Shown here: positions 1 through 9,991 of the stretch, piece after piece
Numbering within the stretch: the stretch's first letter is position 1
How the letters are laid out: the number at the start of each line of letters is the position of its first letter
NCBI GenBank assembly: GCA_964030475.1
Contig: CAXIPT010000002.1
Location: 578,138 to 642,137, forward strand
Reading direction: 5' to 3'
Source of the DNA: Tethya wilhelma
Taxonomy: Eukaryota > Porifera > Demospongiae > Tethyida > Tethyidae
Length of the DNA: 64,000 nucleotides
Notes under the pieces: model-generated
Told to the model about the DNA's origin: nothing
Databases searched by the model: none
What the model saw: the letters and a program-made list of their open reading frames with translations, nothing else
Translations under genes and position numbers: made by a program

Positions 1-301
1 TATATTTGCAGAACTTTAGTGCACAGAAAAGCACCCTTAACATACCGGCCTGCAGCCAGACATTCTCATGTCCAGTACAAGTCACAGTATAGCTTGCCAA
101 CTAGCATAATGACTTAACTTGGACTAGAGTAGCATAAACACTAGGAGCACTACATGTACAAAGTCTCAGCACTCTCCAACAAACAGCCATGCAGTATATG
201 GACATACAACAGTGTTAGCAAGGGGCTAGCAAGATTGACTTAATTCTGTAAGGTTTCATTGCATACCATTTCCTTCCTCCCAGCCTCTCATTGTATGAAA
301 C

Positions 302-1169
302 CCTGAGGGGCTTTCCATTTAGTGCACACAAGGCTTGGTTGGAAATCAAACATGAATCTATATGCATACTTACTCTATTGCCTTGTTTGCAATATGCGAT
401 CTCTGTGTGTTCTCCACCATACACATCCACTCTCCTTGGAGCGTTATGTTGAACTCTTTCATAAAGTGGGGGTGCTTCGTCCTCCTTATCACAAGGTACT
501 GCCAGCTCCAGAGGAGGAGAAGGTAGCTCTAGAGAGCGACAGGAGTGTGGGGTGGCTGGGGATATCCTCTGGGACCTAGTGAGGCTAGGAAGAGGAGGAG
601 CACCTCCTTCGACCTCCAGCCCTCCATTGGTGTGGCCATTAGTAAGGGACTACATTGGGACAGGCATACAACACTAGTCTCTTTAGCTTCAAAGCTAAAG
701 GATCTAGTCCACATACGTACCCTGGTGGTGATAGGAGTGTCAGTCTGATTAGATGAAGTGATTGAAATGAGTCTATCATTCTCTGTAGGCGTTCGAAGTT
801 TGAGTGTTGACGGGTGCTTAAGAGGCCTAGGGGGGGTGGCTGTTGGCTGTGCTACACCTAACAACAAATAACACGTTTCATGGAACCACTAACGATTATT
901 ATTGCTGGACAATCTAACACAAGCACTGATTGACTTACCATTATGGGAACTTGAACTGATTTCCTTAGCTTTCCTCCGAGTACATACAATAGTGCAAATG
1001 ACTGCAAAGCTACATATTGCACAGACTGCCAATACTGGAACAACGACTAATACAGCAACCACACCTAGAATGATGTAATCAAAACATACAATATTTTATT
1101 AAGAAACTTAGAAAGTAACACTTACCTGGTTTGAGCACACTGATGGGACATGCACAAGGAGTGGCTATT

Positions 1170-1212
<43 letters not shown>

Positions 1213-1446
1213 AGAGAGTGATGAAACAGGAAACCATGAACATCAGAAAATGCAATTATTTTCACAGCAGGTAGAATCTACATGACTGTCCATGCCACTA
1301 CAACAACCAGGATGAAGATGATTGTCTCCATGCACAGCAGCTACCTGGCTTACCTGGTGTAGAATCATCTTTTGGTGTTGAACCAGTTGCTATGTTTTGT
1401 GTAGGTCCACTTCCACCATCTAAGTTTGTGTGAGCATGTGTTTCAT

Positions 1447-1493
<47 letters not shown>

Positions 1494-2131
1494 ACACTAG
1501 CTGTTACAAATTGCATGTTTCAAACTTGAGTGCAAAAATCTCAAAACCTTTAAAAACTAACAGAGTTGAAAAATTTACTGTTATCTATTGTACAAAGGCA
1601 ACAACAAATATAAGCTGAAAGTTTATCAATCCCACATCATTGTATACAATTACTGTCCTCTATTGGTTGTACATGGTAGTATGGGGTACATGGTTTAGGA
1701 CATATGAGTTCTAGGAAAAGCAATAAATTAAGTCGCCCAGCCATTGACTGGTGTATATTATGTATATACTTCTATGGCACTGTAGCTATGTATTTCATTT
1801 ACATTCCTTACCACTGATATCACCAATGTATGCATCACACATGTGCAGACAGATGTCTATAAAACACATGTACGCCCACACTAACCCACACACACAGAGA
1901 GAGTGATGAAACAGGAAACCATGAACATCAGAAAATGCAATTATTTTCACAGCAGGTAGAATCTACATGACTGTCCATGCCACTACAACAACCAGGATGA
2001 AGATGATTGTCTCCATGCACAGCAGCTACCTGGCTTACCTGGTGTAGAATCATCTTTTGGTGTTGAACCAGTTGCTATGTTTTGTGTAGGTCCACTTCCA
2101 CCATCTAAGTTTGTGTGAGCATGTGTTTCAT

Positions 2132-2172
<41 letters not shown>

Positions 2173-2567
2173 ACACTAGCTGTTACAAATTGCATGTTTC
2201 AAACTTGAGTGCAAAAATCTCAAAACCTTTAAAAACTAACAGAGTTGAAAAATTTACTGTTATCTATTGTACAAAGGCAACAACAAATATAAGCTGAAAG
2301 TTTATCAATCCCACATCATTGTATACAATTACTGTCCTCTATTGGTTGTACATGGTAGTATGGGGTACATGGTTTAGGACATATGAGTTCTAGGAAAAGC
2401 AATAAATTAAGTCGCCCAGCCATTGACTGGTGTATATTATGTATATACTTCTATGGCACTGTAGCTATGTATTTCATTTACATTCCTTACCACTGATATC
2501 ACCAATGTATGCATCACACATGTGCAGACAGATGTCTATAAAACACATGTACGCCCACACTAACCCA

Positions 2568-2637
<70 letters not shown>

Positions 2638-2987
2638 ACTGACATACCATCATTAGGTAGAACATCTACTTCTGAAAAGTGCGCATCAGTAGTGCAAATA
2701 TCAGACTCTCCTTTAGTAATATGTGCCTGAAATCGAACTTTGGTGGATGGTGGAATGTTCTCAGGGACGTAAAAGGAGAAAATAAAGGTGGTACTAAGAG
2801 CTGCTGAAGAGTAATTCCTACTGGTCACGTTGACTACACTGTTGGCGAGGTTGTCTCCCACAAGAGTCACTGACAGTGATGGTGGCTGGGTAGGAGTGGG
2901 AGGCTTGGCAACGTGGTTGATGTAGAAGGTCTCCCTCTCACCGGCTACCACCACTGGAGGGGCACCGTATGTAGCACTGGGGCACAC

Positions 2988-3052
<65 letters not shown>

Positions 3053-4355
3053 ATACTGACATATAATCCACCTGTGCAACAAAACCAATTGCATTACCCT
3101 TTCTACAAGTTGAATCAGATCTAACTGGGATTCAAATTCAAATTCTAGTCAAATACTCTTACCACTGAGCTACATGCAACTCATGGCACGTACATGTGTG
3201 GGGGGTAGTGCTACTCGTGTGATTTTGTTATTGTACATTCAAAAGTTGCCTACACATGTGGCACCTCAACAAACACATGGTAATAATTGCTCACAAACAA
3301 TTAGTGACCCCCTCTGGCTCCAACTGAGATGAAGACATCTACTTTGAACTACCAAATTAGGACAACATGAAAACGACTTCTCAGACACACAATTTGGCCA
3401 GCAGTAAAATACTCACTCATTATCCGATAGCACACCGACTGGTTACTAGCAGTGACGAGGTCCTGGCCTCTAGAACAACAGAAGATACTCACAGGCTCAT
3501 GGTCATAATCACCCCGAGGGACTACAAATGAACGTCCATTAATCAAAGTTTGGTTGTAGGTCGTGAAAGTGCTGACACTGCACCTATCGGTGCCTCTCCA
3601 CAGCTTACGATCACCATTGATATTACAGGTTAACCCCACACTGGGGTCGCTGTTAAAGGTCCACTTGTCACTCACCTGCAGACAATCTAACAAGAGGGCA
3701 AAGGTGAAGATAAACTATGTAGAGCATGTGTGACACACAGACACAAGAATTGAGAAACTTCTCTACTGATTGCATTAAGAAGAGATATGCTTTGACAGTT
3801 GGCTCTGATAATAATGAACGCACACACTGTACACAACTAACTTGGGAAAGGGTGAAAGTGAAATATTATCTCGTAGATCTTTGATGCACTGTACCAGAAT
3901 CTGATAAACATTCTCTATTTTCAGCTTGTTCATGGAAGCCTGGAGGCATATACACCACGTACTAAACAAGGCAGGCTAAGGTCCTGGACACAAAATAAAC
4001 TCTACTCACTACAACAGAGCTGTGTATGAGTACTACACACATATGTTCCCCAAGAGGCACTAGCTAGGGTAGTAAGAAAATATAACAACAAAAAAACAAC
4101 AACCATGAATGTGCTACAGCGTAATGCAAACTTCGAGAGTATTGGTAAGCTATGCAACAACCACATCTAACACATACAACGAGCCAACAGTACAAATAGA
4201 GGTAACCAAGGAGAGTCTTCACAAACAGACTATCCTGCAAGACTCGTGTCAGTTGTAGATGTCCAGTGACACATACCTTGTTGTCCTAGTACTGGTGCCA
4301 GACCAAGGTGAGATAGGAGGAGGAGGAGGAGAGAGACTGCCAAACGACCGTCCAT
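302..4355 (-). CDS. Ig-like single-pass receptor, gene B (10 exons)
   Basis: Predicted type I plasma-membrane protein of unknown ligand. Exons on the minus strand, each with AG/GT borders and matching phase: 4277-4355 (start codon and hydrophobic signal peptide, MDGRLAVSLLLLLL), 3417-3686 (Ig-like, paired Cys), 2648-2986 (second beta-rich domain), 2039-2104 and 1354-1419 (identical Gly/Thr/Pro linker exons in a tandem duplication), 1126-1164, 939-1064 (transmembrane helix GVVAVLVVVPVLAV, then RRKAK stop-transfer), 721-857 and 374-649 (tail). The tail holds APPLYERV, a PPxY motif that WW-domain proteins bind. The last exon is uncertain; an acceptor at 302 would give only GFIQ and a stop. Domain plan and phase-1 junctions match the neighbouring gene at 4739-7868, so the two look like tandem paralogues. 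No intracellular catalytic domain is seen. The Ig-like assignment rests on Cys spacing and strand pattern only. Confidence 0.72.
1215..2580. repeat. ~685-bp direct tandem duplication inside gene B
   Basis: About 1215-1897 and 1898-2580 are near-identical direct copies; the offset is 685 bp before the internal (TG)n tract and 679 bp after it, so the copies differ mainly in TG number. Each copy contains one intact 66-bp linker exon (1354-1419, 2039-2104) with the same acceptor and donor. It may be a real duplication or unresolved haplotypes in the assembly. Confidence 0.9.
2571..3047. repeat. Microsatellites (CA)n/(GA)n bracketing an exon
   Basis: A (CA)n(GA)n tract at about 2567-2637 and a (GA)n tract at about 2991-3047 lie on either side of the gene B exon at 2648-2986. 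On the coding (minus) strand they read as (CT)n. The upstream one runs directly into the acceptor TAG, so it is the polypyrimidine tract of that splice site. Confidence 0.9.
3108..3185 (-). repeat. tRNA-like sequence, probable SINE or tRNA pseudogene
   Basis: On the minus strand the intron carries GTAGCTCAGTGGTAAGAGT, a textbook D-arm/A-box, followed about 30 nt later by a degenerate B-box (TTTGAATCCC, expected GTTCGAATCC). The acceptor stem does not pair well and the T-arm is weak, so a functional tRNA is unlikely. A tRNA-derived SINE head is the better reading. Confidence 0.45.
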
Positions 4356-4738
4356 TGGATAAATAGCTTGATCGAGATGAAATCCTCAACGTTGAGATCG
4401 AGACCAGCTCTACTGGAGGCATGCACTTGGTGTACTCATTATGACGAAACAGGAAACTAATTTAACCCCACGCCCCCAAGTCAACAACCGCAAGATTTGA
4501 TGCAGTGACTACATGACCTCTTATGGTAACTGCAAAAAAATATTATAATAAAATTATGTTATAAAATCAAATTTAATAGCTATAATAATATAATGGACAA
4601 ATATAAATTACACATACACATGTCACATAAAATCAGACTACTTGCATGTCATATAAAAATTAGATTTCAAATGTTTAGTCGGCTGTTTGGATGCATTTGA
4701 TCGGGGTAAAAACATAATAATATAAAGGATTGCCAACA

Positions 4739-7735
4739 CTACACGTTCCCTTCAGCGGAGTCGTGGGTCACAGCTAATGGAGGAATTGTTGTAGGGATAT
4801 CGTAAAAATCTTCAGATTGTTCATTGGTAGTCATCTCGGCTGTTGGATTGGATAGTATTTCATTCTCACTCTGCGATTGTGGTGTATTACCACTTAACAG
4901 AGATTCTGTTGCTGTTCTGTTCCCATTATGTAGTTCCTCTGATGCTGTCCCATTCTCATCTTGTGATCCACTGTCTACTGTGGAATGCCGTCGTGAACCA
5001 GCAGTATCATACACATGCTCTGAAGTATCATTGTGAACACGTGCATAACCAGGAGGGGGAGGAAGTGGCAAACTTGGTGTAGCTGGTGAATTAACATTAG
5101 GAGGATGGTGTTCTACGGTGACCATGTCTGCGGGTTCTACTACTTCCTCAATTGTACCAAGTATACGGTCACTAGTACTGAGAGGAGTGTCAAATGTGAC
5201 AGGAGTGTTTTCAACACTTGCTAGAGAAGTTAAAAGCCAAGATAGATTAATTTATGCTACTAATTGTAGGGACGTATCATAGTGTACCTGTTGCTACATT
5301 GTGATATCCTAGATTGTTTGGACGTGACTTTATTGATGTGCGCGAACCTGTATTAATGTGAACACAAGAAAGTGCATATAATAGCTAGATTGATGGATAA
5401 CATCAGGGTAAGACAATATGGATGAAACTTGCCTAGATGCTTGAAGTACAAATAGACGTTCACGGCCACTGACATCATCAGTAAGGCAAACAATAGTACG
5501 GGGAATATCACAGCAGCTATAGTTTGGGAGGTGCAGTCTGTAAGACGAAGGGGAATAATACGAAATAAACAACCAATGCCTGCATGTACTCATTGGTGTA
5601 CATTTCTGAATAATTTATTGTAAATCAGAACTTAAAACTAGTGATTGTTCAAGGTTGAAGTGAAAGGGGGGAAACACAAACATACTGAAGATTAGCAGTC
5701 ATTACACTTATTAAGTGTAATGACTGCTAATCACCTTCAGAGGCATGTGCAGGAAAGGCTACTGTACGTAGTCCAGTTGTGTGTGCGTGTCTTAAACTAC
5801 ACTACATGTACAAATGCAAAAAAAACCAACAAAATTAATGTGGAGGGCTATCTTTAGCCTTATCTGGTATACAATGTTTGCACACGTACAAAAACAAAAT
5901 TATAATGTACTGGAGTTTCTGGGTGATTGATAATAGACATATAATTATACAGGCATAATATGTATGTATTTTTAGGAATTTCAGGGTGATTGTTAACCAA
6001 TTAACGTATATGCCCCACACACTTTATTTTACACTATACCAGAAGGTAAAACCCTCATATTACAATAGTTTCTACAGCTTCAAAGACCATTCACTCCAAT
6101 ATAGTGCTACACTACAAGATGGCAAACACATTGTTAATTTTCTAAGATGAGCAGACAAAGTTTTAGGTATGGTGTGTTCTTCACCCAACATACTGTACAC
6201 TTCAACGAACATTTTCATGCAAAAATGACATGTAGATGCTAACAGATACACCCACACACCCAATCAATAATGCACAGGCATACCTTATACAAACAGCATG
6301 CACCACAGTAGCCAAGGGGGAGGTTACACACAAGTTATGATGCTACAACATACTTACCAGCTACAGAGGATGGCTTGACTGGTTCAGTGGTAGTACATGC
6401 AGTGGGAGTGGAAGGAGGGGCTACAGTAGTACCAGGAGACCTATTGCCTGTCATGAAAAAGGAAAAAAAAATAATAGACACAAATCAACGTATTTTGGCA
6501 CAGTAGAACTTGCTCACTTCTTACAACTGGTATGTCATACTTAATGCTAGCTGTTCCTAGAGTGGATGAACAGGAGTCATCAACTCTGCCATAGCTAGCT
6601 TCAAACTCCAATGTCCCAGAGGTTACATCCATGTCAACATCCATCACTTGAATCGTATACACCCAAACCAGAGACGTGTCGTTTGGCCCAGTCAACACAC
6701 GCTCTGACTCTATCATCTCAGGTGGTAGAGGAATACTGGAATAGCTAAATTGTACTTTTGATACATTGGATGTCGGAGGAGGCTCAGCATACATTGATAC
6801 AGAGATGTCTAGAGAACTACCAAAGAATGTCACAATAGGACCATTCTGGGATTGGTCAGTGATTTGGGTGCAAACTGCAGTAAACAAAAAAACAAAAAAC
6901 ACACAAAATAAAACAAAGATGGTACATCAACTAGAATTGAATTCACTGGACAATACTACAGAGTTGACACAGGAGCTGAAGGTCAAAAATTAAGGAATTT
7001 AGGGAGTCTAAAAATATAATCACACCCTGGAGTAAACGGGCAAGCAGGAATAATCTATTAGCTCACTTTGAATGTGAAAGCAGTCCTTCATTGTTGAACG
7101 GCTAATTTCAATTACATTTCTCTCAGTACAGCAATAGTAGAAATATCTCTGTATCGTATTGTCCACAAGGATATTACAGGATCTACTAGTATTACAACCG
7201 TCACTCTGATAAGGAACAAACTCTCCACAAGGTGAGGTACTGCGCCACCATTGAAGAGGGCTAGCTGGAACACTACACTGCAACCCAACAGTATTACCAA
7301 TTCTAATCAGTTCATTCTCGTAGTCAATATCAAGTTCAGAGCAAGCTGAGTACGAGAGATGAGAGATATATTTAATGTAGGATAAAAAGCATGACTTGAT
7401 TCATGTAGACATGCAAGATGACAAGTAAACAAGGTTGTGAAACAGGTTTTAGTACAGCTTAAATTAGTCAAGATGAAATGATGATTTGTTACTCTATAAA
7501 TCATAGATCACATAATTATGCTATTAAACACACACACACAAATTATAGTTGCATGATCCTTAAGTGGGGGGCACTCGATTTATGGTAGAGTGCCGCACAG
7601 TTAAGGGTCATACAACTAGTTTGTTTGTCATTGACCCCCTGTGACCCCTAGCTACTCTACCTCCACTCACAGCAACTAGCCTCAATAGCCTATAAAACTT
7701 TAGTTACTAGGCTAGCATGCACACCCACACCCACA

Positions 7736-7773
<38 letters not shown>

Positions 7774-7868
7774 AACACTAGCACTAGCACACTAGCACAC
7801 TTACTCTCTTGCTGATTCTGTCCTAATGAAGCAGACACAGCTGAAAGATAGAGCAGCACCTTCCACAT
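4739..7868 (-). CDS. Ig-like single-pass receptor, gene A (7 exons, 478 aa)
   Basis: Complete model with start and stop. Exons: 7805-7868 (signal peptide MWKVLLYLSAVSA), 7067-7345 (Ig-like, QCSVP...YYCC cysteines), 6518-6874 (second beta-rich domain with NVS/NDT glycosylation sites), 6358-6447 (Thr/Pro linker), 5433-5537 (transmembrane helix AAVIFPVLLFALLMMSVAV), 5288-5347 and 4739-5220 (tail). All junctions are phase 1 and lengths sum to 479 codons including the stop. The tail has PPPPGY (a PPxY motif) plus YDTA and YDIP tyrosines that resemble SH2-docking sites once phosphorylated, suggesting signalling through WW and SH2 adaptors (inference). The intron after 5433 uses a GC donor. It shares a 234-bp intergenic promoter with eIF3c. 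Ligand and orthology are unknown. Confidence 0.8.
5690..5732. repeat. Perfect 21-bp inverted repeat (hairpin) in intron
   Basis: Arms 5690-5710 and 5712-5732 are exact reverse complements with a 1-nt spacer. Outside them CTGAAG and CTTCAG extend the pairing after a short mismatch. It lies between the linker and transmembrane exons of gene A, just upstream (in transcription) of the transmembrane exon. Confidence 0.9.
7600..7715. repeat. Dispersed repeat (second copy near 36105-36240)
   Basis: The segment with CATTGACCCCCTGTGACCCC and the following 'agctact...ataaaac...ttgctaggc' arrangement recurs in the same order at about 36105-36240. No coding potential or clear terminal repeats were seen, so its class is unknown. 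Confidence 0.6.
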
Positions 7869-8102
7869 GGCTGATATTTGTAGTACTCTAAAACAAACCG
7901 TACTATTTAGTCTAGCACAGTCAGACGATCGTGAAGTCTATGCCCCTGCCTTATCACTCCTGCTGAGCGACCTCTGGCATGAAGGCGGGGTCCTCACTGC
8001 AATATTCTATTTGAAGCGCATGCGCAATTGCGCAATCTCTCGAGCACGTGTTGGAAGTGAAAAGGAACACGAGCAAGGGAAGGACAAAAAAGAAGCAAGA
8101 AA
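7869..8102. promoter_or_regulatory. Bidirectional promoter, copy 1
   Basis: The 234 bp between the divergent start codons of gene A (7868, minus) and the first eIF3c copy (8103, plus). It contains GCGCATGCGC at 8016-8025, which matches the core of NRF-1-type sites, a nearby TTGCGCAA-like palindrome, and an E-box CACGTG at 8045-8050. No TATA box is obvious. Its use for both genes is inferred from position. Confidence 0.6.
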
Positions 8103-8428
8103 ATGTCTCGGTTCTTCGCTACTGGAGATACTGATACAGAGAGCTCGGCAGAAAGTACAGATGAAGAGCAGAAGCCAACTACTACTATTCGGTTGGTAAA
8201 CATATTCTGAACGTTTTGAAATGTTTGATACTGTCTCTTTCCCCCCCCCCCACCTGAAATAGACGGCCTCAGTTTATTTTCAGTGACGATGAAGATGATG
8301 ATGAGAAGAGAGTTGTTCGTTCAGCAAAAGACAAACGGTATGTCAAGTTTTTTACTGGCAAAGCAAATTATAGCAACAAGAAGACTATTGTAACCAAATC
8401 TGTACTTGAGTATTTTTTGTTGCTTTTT

Positions 8429-8473
<45 letters not shown>

Positions 8474-9310
8474 TTAGGTATGATGAGTTGAGGGACATTA
8501 TTCGTGCAGTGAACAACAGTCAGAAAATTAAAGATGTGGCAAAAGTTCAGTCTGGTGAGCAAATTATTAAGTTAACAGTAGAAAGCACTCCACGGTTGGA
8601 ATTTTTTTACCCTGCCTTTAATAAAAGGTTCTCTTTATATATTATTTTTATAATTTTGATTTCATGGCACGTTGGCTTTCTGAAATAGAGAAAAAAGAAA
8701 AGGGATTTTTTTTTGTGTGTGTGTTCTTGGCCTCTTGGTTTCTTTACATGATAATTATCTGTTTACTGCCACAATTACAACCAACCACATGTATGAATAT
8801 CATTATGTAGCCCCACCAGAGCTATGGAGGCTAGATAGTACATGACATCATGCAATCCATGTAATTTACGGTGACTATTTGCAATATACATGTTCTAATT
8901 TCACGTAGGGTTTGAGAGCTTGCAGAAAGCTTTTGTCAAAGCCAAAAGTGTAATCGAGAGAGAAGGGGAACCCCCTGGTTTTTATATCAAGGCTCTAGTT
9001 GAAATGGAAGACTTCATTAAAGATGTAGGTTGGCCTATTCTTGAGTCTGCTGTATTTAGTGATCTTTTAAATGCAGCTCTGGGAGGACAAAGAAGCCAAA
9101 GCAAAGCTTAGCAAAATCAATGCTAGAGTAAGTTCTATTGAAGTGTAATCAACATGCTATTTACTGCGTGTGTCTGGTGTGTGTGTGCATGACTCTAGGC
9201 ACTGGCTGGTCTGAAGCAGAAGGTCAGAAAATACAACAAGGACTTTGAAGCAGCTATTGAATTGTATCGACAAGATCCAAGTAAATTCAATGAAGAAGAA
9301 GAAGAGGAAG
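8103..9310 (+). pseudogene. EIF3C: eIF3c 5' exons 1-6, duplicated copy 1
   Basis: Exons 8103-8191, 8263-8337, 8478-8554, 8909-9024, 9077-9127 and 9199-9310 are the same as the first six exons of the gene starting at 9623 and remain open. They encode the acidic eIF3c N-terminus ([10 protein letters not shown]..., RVVRSAKDK). The copy has no seventh exon of its own. Transcripts from its promoter would need to splice exon 6 over copy 2 to the acceptor at 12062, which is phase compatible, to make a normal protein. It is either a partial duplicate or an assembly artefact. Confidence 0.8.
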
Positions 9311-9324
9311 GTATGTCTTATTAC

Positions 9325-9388
9325 TCTCTTGCTGATTCTGTCCTAATGAAGCAGACACAGCTGAAAGATAGAGCAGCACCTTCCACAT
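9325..9388 (-). pseudogene. Duplicated signal-peptide exon of gene A
   Basis: Exact second copy of the gene A first exon (start codon, MWKVLLYLSA, splice donor), now inside intron 6 of the first eIF3c copy. It points at gene A but is separated from the remaining exons by copy 1. It could act as an alternative first exon only by skipping copy 1, and is otherwise inert. Confidence 0.8.
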
Positions 9389-9622
9389 GGCTGATATTTG
9401 TAGTACTCTAAAACAAACCGTACTATTTAGTCTAGCACAGTCAGACGATCGTGAAGTCTATGCCCCTGCCTTATCACTCCTGCTGAGCGACCTCTGGCAT
9501 GAAGGCGGGGTCCTCACTGCAATATTCTATTTGAAGCGCATGCGCAATTGCGCAATCTCTCGAGCACGTGTTGGAAGTGAAAAGGAACACGAGCAAGGGA
9601 AGGACAAAAAAGAAGCAAGAAA
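9389..9622. promoter_or_regulatory. Bidirectional promoter, copy 2
   Basis: Second copy of the 7869-8102 promoter, with the same GCGCATGCGC (9536-9545) and CACGTG (9565-9570) sites. As it lies directly upstream of the eIF3c exons that continue into the gene body, it is the likelier promoter for full-length eIF3c. Confidence 0.55.
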
Positions 9623-9948
9623 ATGTCTCGGTTCTTCGCTACTGGAGATACTGATACAGAGAGCTCGGCAGAAAGTACAGATGAAGAGCAGAAGCCAACT
9701 ACTACTATTCGGTTGGTAAACATATTCTGAACGTTTTGAAATGTTTGATACTGTCTCTTTCCCCCCCCCCCACCTGAAATAGACGGCCTCAGTTTATTTT
9801 CAGTGACGATGAAGATGATGATGAGAAGAGAGTTGTTCGTTCAGCAAAAGACAAACGGTATGTCAAGTTTTTTACTGGCAAAGCAAATTATAGCAACAAG
9901 AAGACTATTGTAACCAAATCTGTACTTGAGTATTTTTTGTTGCTTTTT

Positions 9949-9991
<43 letters not shown>

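Noticed and set aside
1298..1618. Reading frames rich in His-Thr or Val-Cys repeats at the TG tracts
   Set aside because: They are translations of (TG)n/(CA)n microsatellites; the same happens at 2115, 8434 and 9937.
2514..3071. A single long frame with Ser-Leu repeats on both sides of the second ectodomain
   Set aside because: The Ser-Leu runs are (GA)n microsatellites read through; the real exon is only 2648-2986, bounded by a TAG acceptor and a GT donor.
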